The notes: generated by a model from the sequence alone, not told the origin. Numbered from the stretch's first letter, positions 8,271 to 16,984 are shown. The stretch: 28,497 nucleotides of DNA from Candidatus Latescibacterota bacterium (GCA_022825185.1 JAJDYK010000049.1:1-28497), one strand, 5' to 3'. Numbers and translations are program-made.

Positions 8271-9146
8271 ATGAGGTTATTTCTACCAAGGACTTTTGGC
8301 CACGATCAAGGAGGCTTTGTATCATTGACACGCCTCTATGCACAGGCTGCGGAATGCTTTTTAGATGATATCGAAATTGATATGCAGGCAACTAAGTGGT
8401 TTGATGCCGATATGTGTGCAGCATTTGGCGCAGTACTCTACCTTTTGGGGGACAATCTGAATACGGTCAATTTGATTAATATCGATCCTAGTGTTGGACG
8501 TATTCTTTCAAAAAATGGTTTCCTAAGTCACTATGGACGGGAGAAAATATCGGATTCTTGGAGAACGACTATCTCCTATCAACGATTTGATGTTAAAGAT
8601 GATCGCTATTTCGCAGGCTATATTGAAAACGAGTTTATATATCGTTCCGAAATTCCTAAAATGCCTCTGGAATTGTTAAAAAAATTCCGCGAGAGCATTT
8701 TTGAGATATTCAGCAATGCTGTATTGCACTCACGCACTAAACTAGGTATTTTTAGTTGTGGCCAATTTTTTCCTACTCGAAACAGGCTTGATTTTACAGT
8801 AGCTGATTTAGGGATTGGTATACGCCAAAATGTAGAGAATCATGTAGGATTTTCTCTTTCAGCAGAGCAAGCTATTACTTGGGCCACTGAGGCCAATAAT
8901 ACAACCAAGCATGGCAATGTTCCAGGCGGACTGGGACTAAAGTTGCTATGTGAGTTCATTGATCAAAATCGCGGCCGAATCCAGATTGTTTCAGATGCAG
9001 GTTATTGGCGACGAGAAAATGGAAAAATACACACTGCACTGCTAAAATATCCATTTCCTGGTACTATAGTAAGTGTCGAAATTAATACGGATAACACATA
9101 TTCTTATCGCCTTACTTCCGAACTAACTGAAATGGACATTTTTTAA
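8271..9146 (+). CDS. GHKL-type ATPase with N-terminal STAS-like region
   Basis: A 291-residue protein with a histidine-kinase-like ATP-binding fold: N-box FEIFSNAVLHS at 145-155 (Glu146, Asn149), G1 box DLGIG at 179-183, and G2 box GGLGLKLL at 219-226. There is no phospho-acceptor H-box or receiver domain, so it resembles anti-sigma-type serine kinases rather than sensor kinases. Residues about 30-75 look like a STAS or MTH538-like domain (IDMQATKWFDADMCAAFGA). It heads a three-gene unit with a DUF4325 STAS protein 10 bases downstream and a PIN nuclease. An AAGG lies about 9 bases before the ATG. The DNA is A+T-rich (22 G/C in 8641-8700), unlike the flanking methylase and ATPase genes, which points to separate acquisition. 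Confidence 0.72.
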   Translation: MRLFLPRTFGHDQGGFVSLTRLYAQAAECFLDDIEIDMQATKWFDADMCAAFGAVLYLLGDNLNTVNLINIDPSVGRILSKNGFLSHYGREKISDSWRTTISYQRFDVKDDRYFAGYIENEFIYRSEIPKMPLELLKKFRESIFEIFSNAVLHSRTKLGIFSCGQFFPTRNRLDFTVADLGIGIRQNVENHVGFSLSAEQAITWATEANNTTKHGNVPGGLGLKLLCEFIDQNRGRIQIVSDAGYWRRENGKIHTALLKYPFPGTIVSVEINTDNTYSYRLTSELTEMDIF

Positions 9147-9156
9147 GGAGACAGTT

Positions 9157-9522
9157 ATGGAAAAAGGCATTATAATATCCCTGTTTGAAGTAGTGGGTAG
9201 TCCCTTGTGTGTGGCTTCTGACGATGGACAGAAAGTTCATGATCGCCTTGCCAATGCTCTTAAAGAGGAGCATAATGTCACACTTTCATTTCGTAATGTT
9301 ACTATGTTGACCTCGGCTTTTTTGAATGCCGCAGTAGGTCAGTTGTACGGGACATTCGATGAGAATCAAATTCGTTCCTCACTAAAAGTAGAAGATATGC
9401 AGCCGGATGATGTAGCACTATTAAAGCGCGTAGTTGACACAGCTAAGCTATACTTCAAAGATCCACAGAGATTCGACCAAGTGATTCGAGAAACGTTGGA
9501 GGATGAAGACGATGACGCATAA
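9157..9522 (+). CDS. STAS-like protein (DUF4325 type)
   Basis: A 121-residue protein with an AAGGAGA ribosome-binding site shortly before its ATG. The pattern TLSFRNVTMLTSAFLNAAVG at about 42-61 is the core strand-helix of the STAS-like DUF4325 family. Ser52 sits where anti-anti-sigma factors are phosphorylated, at the start of the helix. The C-terminus is acidic (LEDEDDDA). DUF4325 proteins are often encoded next to GHKL ATPases, as here, suggesting a partner-switch pair in which the ATPase phosphorylates or binds the STAS protein. The gene overlaps the following PIN gene, so the three products are likely made together. The regulated target is not visible from sequence; the PIN protein is the obvious candidate. 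Confidence 0.75.
   Translation: MEKGIIISLFEVVGSPLCVASDDGQKVHDRLANALKEEHNVTLSFRNVTMLTSAFLNAAVGQLYGTFDENQIRSSLKVEDMQPDDVALLKRVVDTAKLYFKDPQRFDQVIRETLEDEDDDA
9498..9502 (+). promoter_or_regulatory. Ribosome-binding site selecting the PIN gene start
   Basis: GGAGG sits 9 bases before the ATG at 9512 but directly against the alternative ATG at 9503, which favours 9512. Confidence 0.6.
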
Positions 9523-10051
9523 AGCGGTGGCAGTGGGTGGCTACAGATTTACATCAAAAGATCAACTATTTCTGGATGCCAATATATGGCTGTGTCTATA
9601 TGGTCCACAAAGCCCAAAGACCTCCCGAAAGGTGAAAATTTATTCAAAGGCTTTTAGACATATCCTTAAAGCAAAAAGCCGCATTTATATCGATGTCCTC
9701 GTCATTTCTGAGTTTATTAATTCCTATGCCAGAATTAGATGGAAAAATATAGCACCACATATGGAGTTCAAAGAATTTCGTGATAGTTCAAGTTTTAAAC
9801 CAGTTGCTCAAGATATTGCAGCTGATGCTAAGCGCGTCCTAAAGCATTGTTCACAAATAGAAAGTGGTTTTGGAACCTTGAAAATGAACGATCTGCTTTG
9901 TGATTATGCCACTGGTGGATTCGATTTCAATGATCAAGTTATAGCGGAACTGTGCAAACGAAAGGGATTGAAACTAATCACAAACGATGGTGATTTCAGA
10001 GGCCAGGGAGCATCGGTGCTAACAGCGAATAGATATTTGCTCCAAAAATGA
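9512..10051 (+). CDS. PIN-domain ribonuclease-like protein
   Basis: A 179-residue protein with the PIN acidic residues in order: FLDANIW (first Asp), VISEFIN (Glu), FDFNDQVIAELC (Asp), and LITNDGDF (last Asp). PIN domains are Mg2+-dependent RNases and are the usual VapC toxins, but this one is longer than a typical VapC and no VapB antitoxin is present. It overlaps the STAS-like gene by 11 bases and is A+T-rich like its two upstream partners. This suggests a regulated RNase whose activity is gated by the GHKL/STAS pair, for example released on infection. That gating is inference. The ATG at 9512 is preferred over 9503 because of the ribosome-binding site spacing. Confidence 0.75.
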   Translation: MTHKAVAVGGYRFTSKDQLFLDANIWLCLYGPQSPKTSRKVKIYSKAFRHILKAKSRIYIDVLVISEFINSYARIRWKNIAPHMEFKEFRDSSSFKPVAQDIAADAKRVLKHCSQIESGFGTLKMNDLLCDYATGGFDFNDQVIAELCKRKGLKLITNDGDFRGQGASVLTANRYLLQK

Positions 10052-10082
10052 CGGGCCTACCTTTTAATCGTCGATGTAAACT

Positions 10083-13064
10083 ATGCCCGACACCCGCCTC
10101 ATAGAACGCTGGTTGCCGATCGCCGAGCTTGGCGAGGAGAGTGTGCGCGAACGGCGATCCATGACAGCGCTCCCCCCAACCTACTATCTCCACGTCTGGT
10201 GGGCACGGCGGCCGTTGGTGGCGTCGCGGGCGGCGATCCTTGCGTCGCTGCTGCCGGAGGATGCAGACCGCGAGAAGTTTCTGCATGTACTGGGAATTCA
10301 TGGGGATCCGGTGGCAGCGCGCAATGAAATTGACCGAGCGAAAAGAACGGGAGTCCGGGTGGATAATCCCTACGGCTACGATCGTGCCTTCAGTTACCTC
10401 TTAGGCCAAAGTGACTGGGCATGGCTTAGGGCTATGCTTGACGATGCCATAGAAGGCTTTACTGTCCTCGATCCGACCGCTGGCGGTGGGAGTATTCCAT
10501 TTGAAACGATGCGTATGGGGCTCGCGTCACTTGCCAACGACCTGAATCCTGTGGCTGCCCTGATTATGAAGGCCACAGTCGAGTGGCCTGCGGCTTACTC
10601 CCACGATATTAGGGAACAATTCGACAACTTGGCTACCGAGTGGCGCAGACAGATCGGAGATCGCCTCGGCGCGTTCTTTCCCCAAAGAGATCTGCCGGAT
10701 CGGATTGACCAGACTTACCTCTGGGCGCGCACCATCACCTGCCCTTATTGTGATGGTCTCGTGTCGTTGTCACCGAATTGGCGTCTCGCGCCCGGCGGTA
10801 TTGGGGTCAGGCTGCGACCCAATCTCAGCTCTGGTCCTGGATCGGCGGGCCGCATCTGCTCGTTTGAGGTTGTCGAGTCGGCGGCGGAACAGTCGCACGG
10901 AACGGTGTCAAGCGGCGATGGCACCTGCCCCTATGACGATTGCGGACGCGTCATTGATGGCGACCACATAAAGGCGCAGGCCCAAGCCGGGGACATGGGC
11001 GAGCAGCTCTATGCGGTCGTTTACAAGGAACGGGTGCTCACCATGACCAAAACCGGCAAGACCCGCGAGAAATGGATTCGCCGTTACCGTGCGCCCCGGC
11101 CCGAGGACGACAATAGTGCGGAAATTGAAGAAGCACTCGCCGAGAAGCTGCCGGAGTGGGAGGCGCTGGACATGGTGCCGAGTGAGAGAATCCCCGATGG
11201 CAATAAAACGACCGAGCCACATCGCTACGGGATGACGTTATGGCGTGACCTGTTCTCACCGCGCCAGCTTCTTTGCCACGGCACCAGCGTTGAGGTCTTT
11301 CGCGAAATGCTCGACGCTGACCGTGAGGCAGGCAAGTTGAGCGAGGTTCGGCAAGCGGCGTATGGGTACTTGGCCCTGACACTCGATACCTTACTGAACT
11401 ATAACAATCGGGCCGGACGCTGGGACAATACGACTGGTCGAGTCCGGTCCATCTTCGACCGACACGACTTTGCATTTGTATGGTCCTACGCGGAGATGGC
11501 ACCTCTTGTGTCAGGTGTAGGCTATGACTGGGCCATCGACAAGACGGCCAAGTGCATTGACGAACTTGTCACCTTGGTTCTCCCGGAGCCGAGGAGTGAT
11601 TGCTTGAACTTGTTCGAACGTGCGGACGCGGTAGAGTTTATCCCACCGCCCGTAACCATCACCTGCAAGTCCGCCGACAGCCTCGACCACATCAAAGACA
11701 GCAGCCTCGACGCGGTGGTCATGGACCCGCCCTACTACGACAACGTCATGTACGCCGAACTGTCGGACTTCTTCTATGTCTGGCTTAAGCGCACCGCCGG
11801 CTATGTCTTTCCCGAACTGTTCCGCCGGCACCTGACGGACAAGGACAACGAGGCCATCGCTAATCCTGCCAAGTTCCAAGGCCAGAAAGGTGCCCGTGCA
11901 CTGGCTGGACGCGAGTACCAAGAGCGCATGGCCGCCATTTTTGCCGAGTGCCGACGAATGCTCAAGGCTGATGGGGTGATGACTCTAATGTTTACCCACA
12001 AGGCGACCGGAGCGTGGGACGCGCTCACCAAGGGGCTGATGGAAGCGGGCTTTGCCATCAGCGCATCTTGGCCGATCAACACAGAAGCCAGCGGCAGCCT
12101 GCACATTAAGGACAAGGCCGCGGCCAACAGCACCATCTTCCTAGTTTGCCGCCCGCGCTCTTCCCGTGAGGAAGAGGATATGCCAATGGTACGCGAAGCA
12201 CCGGCAGTTTACGGCGAAGCCACAACCTCCGTCTATTGGGAAGATGTGGAGCCGCAGGTCACACGAGCAGTGCGGACGCGAGTGGAGGAGTTTCAGCGAG
12301 CGGGCATTACTGGGGTTGATCTGTATCTTGCTTCCTTCGGTCCGGCGCTGGAGGAGTTCTCGCGCCACTGGCCGTTGAAGCGAGGCACGCCGCGAGAGGT
12401 TCCCGAGGAGCGTCGGCGTCGGGTCCAGCAGGAGCTATTTGAAGAGGAATGGGATCCCTACGCCGCGACCCCGGAAGACGCTCTCGACGCGGCCCGTCGC
12501 GAGGTCAAGCGCTGGCGCTTGGAGCAACTGACCCACCTCAAGGCCAATGCTGATCTTGACCCTGCCACCGCCTTCTTCGTGCTTGCTTGGGACGCTTTCA
12601 AGGCACCGAGGTTCTCCTACGACGAAGCACTACGGCTCGCCCGCGCTGTCGGTATCGATCTCGATAATGATATCGTCGGGCGGCTCGCGCAGAAGAAAGG
12701 CAGCAATGTCCTTCTGTGGGATAGTGCCCGCCGGGCGGCTAAGGGGGCACTCGGCCCAGCCGATGGTTCCCGAGGCATGATCGACGCCATCCACCATGCC
12801 GCCAACATGGCCCACGTGCGCTCCCTTGAGGCCGCTCGGGAAATGCTCGCCGGTACTTTAGTGGACCAAGAGCCGCGCTTCTTCGCCGCTCTTGAAGCGG
12901 TGCTTGAGGTACTGCCGGTATCTGGGGCCTTTACCGGTATCGAACTCGAAGGTGATGCGGCGGCCTCGGGTAGTGACTTTGAGGCTCTCTACAACCTCGC
13001 CCGTCTCGCCTACGGCGACCAGATCGACGAGCCGGAGCAGCTCAAGCTATGGCGCGACGACTAG
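10083..13064 (+). CDS. DUF1156 adenine-specific DNA methylase
   Basis: A 993-residue N6-adenine methyltransferase. It opens with the DUF1156 segment (LIERWLPIAELGEESVRERR, then LHVWWARRPLVASRAAIL). The SAM-binding motif is DPTAGGGSIPFE at 130-141 and the catalytic motif DPPYYDN at 548-554. Between them lies a zinc-ribbon-like insertion with CPYC at 220-223 and CPYDDC at 282-287. The C-terminal 300 residues form a helical extension. The order, motif I before DPPY with a long insert, is typical of the family. It should modify host DNA to distinguish self, as methylases do in BREX and DISARM. Its 3' end overlaps the helicase gene by 16 bases. Base composition is G+C-rich (38 G/C in 11701-11760), unlike the cassette just upstream. 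Confidence 0.88.
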   Translation: MPDTRLIERWLPIAELGEESVRERRSMTALPPTYYLHVWWARRPLVASRAAILASLLPEDADREKFLHVLGIHGDPVAARNEIDRAKRTGVRVDNPYGYDRAFSYLLGQSDWAWLRAMLDDAIEGFTVLDPTAGGGSIPFETMRMGLASLANDLNPVAALIMKATVEWPAAYSHDIREQFDNLATEWRRQIGDRLGAFFPQRDLPDRIDQTYLWARTITCPYCDGLVSLSPNWRLAPGGIGVRLRPNLSSGPGSAGRICSFEVVESAAEQSHGTVSSGDGTCPYDDCGRVIDGDHIKAQAQAGDMGEQLYAVVYKERVLTMTKTGKTREKWIRRYRAPRPEDDNSAEIEEALAEKLPEWEALDMVPSERIPDGNKTTEPHRYGMTLWRDLFSPRQLLCHGTSVEVFREMLDADREAGKLSEVRQAAYGYLALTLDTLLNYNNRAGRWDNTTGRVRSIFDRHDFAFVWSYAEMAPLVSGVGYDWAIDKTAKCIDELVTLVLPEPRSDCLNLFERADAVEFIPPPVTITCKSADSLDHIKDSSLDAVVMDPPYYDNVMYAELSDFFYVWLKRTAGYVFPELFRRHLTDKDNEAIANPAKFQGQKGARALAGREYQERMAAIFAECRRMLKADGVMTLMFTHKATGAWDALTKGLMEAGFAISASWPINTEASGSLHIKDKAAANSTIFLVCRPRSSREEEDMPMVREAPAVYGEATTSVYWEDVEPQVTRAVRTRVEEFQRAGITGVDLYLASFGPALEEFSRHWPLKRGTPREVPEERRRRVQQELFEEEWDPYAATPEDALDAARREVKRWRLEQLTHLKANADLDPATAFFVLAWDAFKAPRFSYDEALRLARAVGIDLDNDIVGRLAQKKGSNVLLWDSARRAAKGALGPADGSRGMIDAIHHAANMAHVRSLEAAREMLAGTLVDQEPRFFAALEAVLEVLPVSGAFTGIELEGDAAASGSDFEALYNLARLAYGDQIDEPEQLKLWRDD

Positions 13065-16000
13065 CCGACCGCGACTGGAAGCTCAAATACACTCCCGAAG
13101 ACGGCGACCTCGTTCGGCTTTTCTACGTCCCGGCCCTCGAAGACGCTCGGCGTTACGATCGGCTAACGGGGTACTTCAACGCGGGAGCATTGGCGCTAGC
13201 CGCACGCGGCATTGAAGGCTTGATACGCAACGAAGGCCGGATGCGGCTCATCGTCGGATGCACGCTTGAGTCGCCAGAGATCGAAGCCATAGAGCGCGGC
13301 GAAAAATTGCGTGATCTCGTCCAGCAACACTTGACCAGCCTACCCCTAGACCCGCCCGACCCGGCCTCCTCCCAAGCACTGGAACTCTTAGCTTGGATGA
13401 TTGCCCGCGACTATCTAGAAGTTAAAGTCGCGGTGCCGTGCAATGAGAACCAGCAACCTATTTGTAACCAAGCCCTGTTCCACGAAAAAGCGGGTATTAT
13501 AAAAGACGGGGCCGGCGACCGGATTGCTTGGAACGGTAGTCTCAACGAGACCGTCGCTGGTTGGCAGCGCAACTGGGAGAGCATCAACGTCTATAGGAGT
13601 TGGGAAGAGCCGGAGCGGGTCGAGGGCGAAGAAAGGAATTTCGCCCGTCTGTGGACCGATCAGTCCCAGCAGGTAATTGTGCTCAATGTGCCCGAGGCCG
13701 TGCAGCAAGATCTACTGCGCTTCATGCCCACCAGTGATATACCGACGCGCTTGATGGAACCCCCAAAGGAGATACCCGACGAGGATCGTCGTAACCGGGT
13801 GTGGGCCTTTATCGAGCGAGCCCCGTCTTTGCCTAAGGGCGGCGCACGGGTCGGGGAGGCAACCGCAGCGGTAACTCCTTGGCCGCATCAAGTGCAGGTG
13901 TTCGAGCGACTGTATAACCAATGGCCGCCCAAACTACTCATCGCCGACGAGGTGGGGCTGGGCAAGACCATTGAGGCAGGGCTGCTCTTGCGTCAAGCGT
14001 GGCTGGCCGGACGAGCAAAGCGCATCCTGATCCTCGCTCCCAAGGCCGTGCTCAAACAATGGCAAATCGAGCTACGCGAGAAGTTCAATCTCAATTGGCC
14101 TGTGTACGACAGCGCGGCCGGCAAGCTGTTGTGGTATCCTTCGCCGGCAATGCGCGGGCAGCACGAGCGCCTAGTCAATAGACAAGACTGGCACCGAGAA
14201 CCGGTGGTAATTGCGTCTAGTCAACTCATGCGCCGAGATGACCGGTCGGGTCAGCTTCTCGAAGATACCGAGCCATGGGACTTGGTAGTACTCGACGAAG
14301 CCCATCACGCCCGCCGACAATCACCCGGCGACCTATCGTACGATCAACCTAATAAATTGCTTCGACTCATGCGGGGACTCAAAGAGCGGACAGAGGGTTT
14401 AGTGTTACTGACAGCGACACCCATGCAAGTCCATCCCATTGAAGTGTGGGATTTATTGGACCTATTGGGCTTGCCGCCGGAATGGACTGCCGAGGCGTTT
14501 CTCCGCTTCTTCGACGATATAGAGCAATCAGACCTCGCGTCGGGGGACATGGAGCGCGTGGCGCGGCTATTCCAGGCGACGGAACGCTATTTTGGTGAGA
14601 CCACGAAGGACGCTGCTCAACGCCTTACGAGCTTGTCTTCGCTAATGGCCAATAAGGTTCTGCACGCCTTGCGCGATCCTTCCAGTTACCCACGCCGTCA
14701 GTTGGACGCCAAGGAACGTCAGGCGGCGCGTAATCTCTTGCGCCGGTACACGCCGATCCAACACTTGGTATCGCGGCACACCCGCGATCTCTTGCGTCGA
14801 TACTTTAAGGATGGAATGCTCTCAACGCCGATCGCCGATCGCCGAGTTGAAGATCGGTTCATCGATCTGACCGCCGCCGAACGCACGCTCTACGAGGAGC
14901 TTGAGAAGTACATCGCTAGTACGTATAACCAAGCTAGCGCCCGCGACCGTTCGGCTGTGGGTTTTGTGATGACCATTTACCGCCGTCGGCTCGCCAGTAG
15001 CTTTCGTGCTTTGCGCCATACGCTTAGCGGGCACCTCGCTGCCATGGCCACCAGCGACCAAAGTCAGTTGACGGGATCGGAAGAGGACGCGCCCGACGAC
15101 GAGGCCGTTGATGAGGTGCTAGATGCTGACGAGGTGGCGGATATGGAGCGCGAGGTTCTCGTCGCTGAGGAGACTGACGCTATCGAGTACCTGCTCGACC
15201 TCATTGGCCGTCTGCCACCGGATAGCAAGCTCGAAAGCCTCAGAGATGTGCTCGACGAGTTGCGTAAGGCTGACTTTAAACAGGCGATGGTGTTTACCCA
15301 GTACACCGACACCATGGATTTCCTGCGCGAATCCCTTGCCGCCGACATCGACCTACGCCTAATGTGCTATTCGGGCCGGGGTGGCGAGATCCGCTCTGCG
15401 GATGGGTCTTGGCAGAGGGTATCCCGGGACGACGCCCGACGCCGGTTTCGCAGTGGGGAAGCCGATGTGCTGCTGTGTACCGACGCTGCTGCCGAGGGGC
15501 TCAACTTTCAGTTCTGCGGTGCGCTGATCAACTACGATATGCCGTGGAATCCGATGCGGGTTGAACAGCGCATCGGGCGCATTGACCGCCTCGGCCAAGA
15601 GCATCGGATCATCCGTATTGTCAACTTGCACTACGAAGGCACAGTCGAGACCGACGTGTATCGGGCGCTCCGCAATCGCATCAGTTTATTTGAGTCGGTG
15701 GTTGGACGCTTACAGCCTATTCTGGCGCAATTACCGCGTACCATTACCGAAGCGGTGCTTTCGCGGCGCGGTAACGTCTCCGAGACGATCGCCCGACAGG
15801 TAGATGAGGCCCGAGCCGACGGCTTTGACCTCGATACCGCGTTGATCGAAGATGCCACCTTCCCAGAGCGTACCCCGTCGCTGGTCGAGCTCGATGACCT
15901 CAACCGAGTAATCGCATCGCCCGACCTTATGCCGTCTGGGACTGGTGTTCAGCCATTAGGCCCCCGCGAATACGGTTTGTCGGTGCCGGGTGCGCAAGAG

Positions 16001-16159
16001 CCCCTACGGGTAACTACCGATCCTGGCTACTACGAAGAGAACGCAGAGAGCTTGGAACTGTGGTCTCCGGGCAATCCTTTGTTCCAGATCCCCAAATCGG
16101 AAGCGAGATCGGAGGATTTTCCAGCCGATGAGACCTTGAAAGGTATTCTCGATAGTTGA
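13049..16159 (+). CDS. PLD-like nuclease fused to SNF2 family helicase
   Basis: A 1036-residue protein. The N-terminal 200 residues resemble a phospholipase D nuclease domain, with FHEKAGII giving His145 and Lys147 and NGSLNET at 162-168. The SNF2 motor follows: Walker A DEVGLGKT at 300-307, DEAH at 416-419, LLTATPMQ, the C-terminal lobe AMVFTQYTDTMDFL, AAEGLNFQ, and QRIGRIDRLGQ at 840-850. An acidic stretch sits around 675-710. Such proteins translocate on DNA, with the PLD domain possibly cutting or binding it; only one HxK motif is visible, so activity might need a dimer. It is the last gene of the island and overlaps the methylase gene. In DISARM the corresponding SNF2 and PLD functions are on separate proteins. 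Confidence 0.87.
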   Translation: MARRLADRDWKLKYTPEDGDLVRLFYVPALEDARRYDRLTGYFNAGALALAARGIEGLIRNEGRMRLIVGCTLESPEIEAIERGEKLRDLVQQHLTSLPLDPPDPASSQALELLAWMIARDYLEVKVAVPCNENQQPICNQALFHEKAGIIKDGAGDRIAWNGSLNETVAGWQRNWESINVYRSWEEPERVEGEERNFARLWTDQSQQVIVLNVPEAVQQDLLRFMPTSDIPTRLMEPPKEIPDEDRRNRVWAFIERAPSLPKGGARVGEATAAVTPWPHQVQVFERLYNQWPPKLLIADEVGLGKTIEAGLLLRQAWLAGRAKRILILAPKAVLKQWQIELREKFNLNWPVYDSAAGKLLWYPSPAMRGQHERLVNRQDWHREPVVIASSQLMRRDDRSGQLLEDTEPWDLVVLDEAHHARRQSPGDLSYDQPNKLLRLMRGLKERTEGLVLLTATPMQVHPIEVWDLLDLLGLPPEWTAEAFLRFFDDIEQSDLASGDMERVARLFQATERYFGETTKDAAQRLTSLSSLMANKVLHALRDPSSYPRRQLDAKERQAARNLLRRYTPIQHLVSRHTRDLLRRYFKDGMLSTPIADRRVEDRFIDLTAAERTLYEELEKYIASTYNQASARDRSAVGFVMTIYRRRLASSFRALRHTLSGHLAAMATSDQSQLTGSEEDAPDDEAVDEVLDADEVADMEREVLVAEETDAIEYLLDLIGRLPPDSKLESLRDVLDELRKADFKQAMVFTQYTDTMDFLRESLAADIDLRLMCYSGRGGEIRSADGSWQRVSRDDARRRFRSGEADVLLCTDAAAEGLNFQFCGALINYDMPWNPMRVEQRIGRIDRLGQEHRIIRIVNLHYEGTVETDVYRALRNRISLFESVVGRLQPILAQLPRTITEAVLSRRGNVSETIARQVDEARADGFDLDTALIEDATFPERTPSLVELDDLNRVIASPDLMPSGTGVQPLGPREYGLSVPGAQEPLRVTTDPGYYEENAESLELWSPGNPLFQIPKSEARSEDFPADETLKGILDS

Positions 16160-16227
16160 AATCTGTGAGAATATAGCGGAGAGATTACGTTTTCTTTTTT
16201 TGAGTAGGATGCTTTTAAAAACAACGC
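16157..16227 (+). repeat. Possible collapsed trace of the ptuAB cassette
   Basis: The 11 bases TGAAATCTGTG, which begin the ptuA coding region and its 8031 copy, recur at the helicase stop (16157). About 45 bases later, TTGAGTAG and TAAAAACAACG resemble TTGAGCAG and TAAAAACAACG in the 3' flank of ptuB (4433-4483). Both matches are short and could be chance. Confidence 0.3.
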
Positions 16228-16247
16228 TCACATTAAGTAATACCTGT

Positions 16248-16252
16248 GGAGG
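16248..16252 (+). promoter_or_regulatory. Ribosome-binding site deciding the hydrolase start
   Basis: GGAGG abuts an ATG at 16253 and lies 9 bases before the in-frame ATG at 16262; the latter spacing is workable, the former is not. Confidence 0.6.
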
Positions 16253-16261
16253 ATGAAATCC

Positions 16262-16984
16262 ATGTTCGGAACTATTCGCAACCCGTCCGGCGAAGTGCTG
16301 GACTACACTTTTCACGCCGGCACGGAGGGATCGCGGCACATCGCCGTCTTGGGGCACGGCGTGACCGGCAACAAGGACCGCCCCTTTGTCGTAGCGCTCG
16401 CCGAGGGATTAGCTGCTGCTGGCATTCACGCGCTGCGCTTTTCCTTTGCCGGCAACGGCGCGTCCGAGGGCCGCTTTGCCGACGCGACTGTATCCAAAGA
16501 AGTCGAAGACCTCGGCGCGGTGTTCGACGCCTTGGACGGCTACTCAGTCTGCTATGTCGGCCACAGCATGGGTGGGGCGGTCGGCGTCTTGCGCGCCAGC
16601 CGCGATGAGCGCATTCACCTCCTCGTCTCCTTGGCAGGCATGGTGCATACGCATGCCTTTGCCGAGCGCGAGTTTGGCGAGGAGGTGCCCGACGAGGGCT
16701 GCATGTGGGACGAGCCTGACTGCCCGCTCTCGCAAGCCTACATGGACGACATGACCCAAATCGACACTGTGGTGCGACGTGGGGCCGAGATTGTAGTGCC
16801 TTGGCTGTTGGTACACGGCAGCGAGGACGACGTGGTGCCGATTGATGACTCGCACGACATCCTCGCCCGAGCTAGGGACAACGCCGAACTCTTCGTCATT
16901 GACGGAGCCGACCACGTCTTTAGCGAGCACGCGCAAGTCATGGTCGAAAGGGTCGTCGGCTGGCTACAGGGGCAGTGGGCATAA
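16262..16984 (+). CDS. Alpha/beta hydrolase (serine aminopeptidase-like)
   Basis: A 240-residue cytoplasmic alpha/beta hydrolase. The oxyanion segment is GHGVTGNKDRP, the nucleophile elbow GHSMGG has Ser102, the acid lies in HGSEDDVVP (Asp189 or Asp190), and the base is His218 in GADHVF. A cap of about 50 residues (130-175), rich in acidic residues and containing two cysteines, sits between the core halves. There is no signal peptide. The substrate cannot be read; the family includes carboxylesterases and acyl-peptide hydrolases. The gene begins 102 bases after the defence island and is not obviously part of it. Its G+C-rich codon use resembles that of the downstream cytochrome gene. Confidence 0.85.
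   Translation: MFGTIRNPSGEVLDYTFHAGTEGSRHIAVLGHGVTGNKDRPFVVALAEGLAAAGIHALRFSFAGNGASEGRFADATVSKEVEDLGAVFDALDGYSVCYVGHSMGGAVGVLRASRDERIHLLVSLAGMVHTHAFAEREFGEEVPDEGCMWDEPDCPLSQAYMDDMTQIDTVVRRGAEIVVPWLLVHGSEDDVVPIDDSHDILARARDNAELFVIDGADHVFSEHAQVMVERVVGWLQGQWA

Larger units (their letters stand above)
2325..16159 (+). other. Composite anti-phage defence island
   Basis: The interval contains two adjacent modules on one strand: the Septu-like pair and the DUF499/DUF7680/GHKL/STAS/PIN/DUF1156/SNF2-PLD set. Most neighbours overlap or lie within 35 bases; the exceptions are at 4412-4574 and 8054-8270, both of which contain gene remnants. Flanking genes are metabolic. No integrase, transposase or tRNA is seen at the edges, so how it moved is unclear. 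Confidence 0.75.

Noticed and set aside
10083..16159. Calling the methylase-helicase genes a DISARM system
   Set aside because: No DrmA-type helicase or DrmB (DUF1998) protein is present, and the methylase is of the DUF1156 type.
16185..16202. T-rich run after the helicase gene as an intrinsic terminator
   Set aside because: There is no stable stem immediately before the T-run.
2292..16261. Transposase, integrase, tRNA attachment site or CRISPR array at the island edges
   Set aside because: I looked at all intergenic stretches and gene products and found none; only the gene-end duplications hint at movement.
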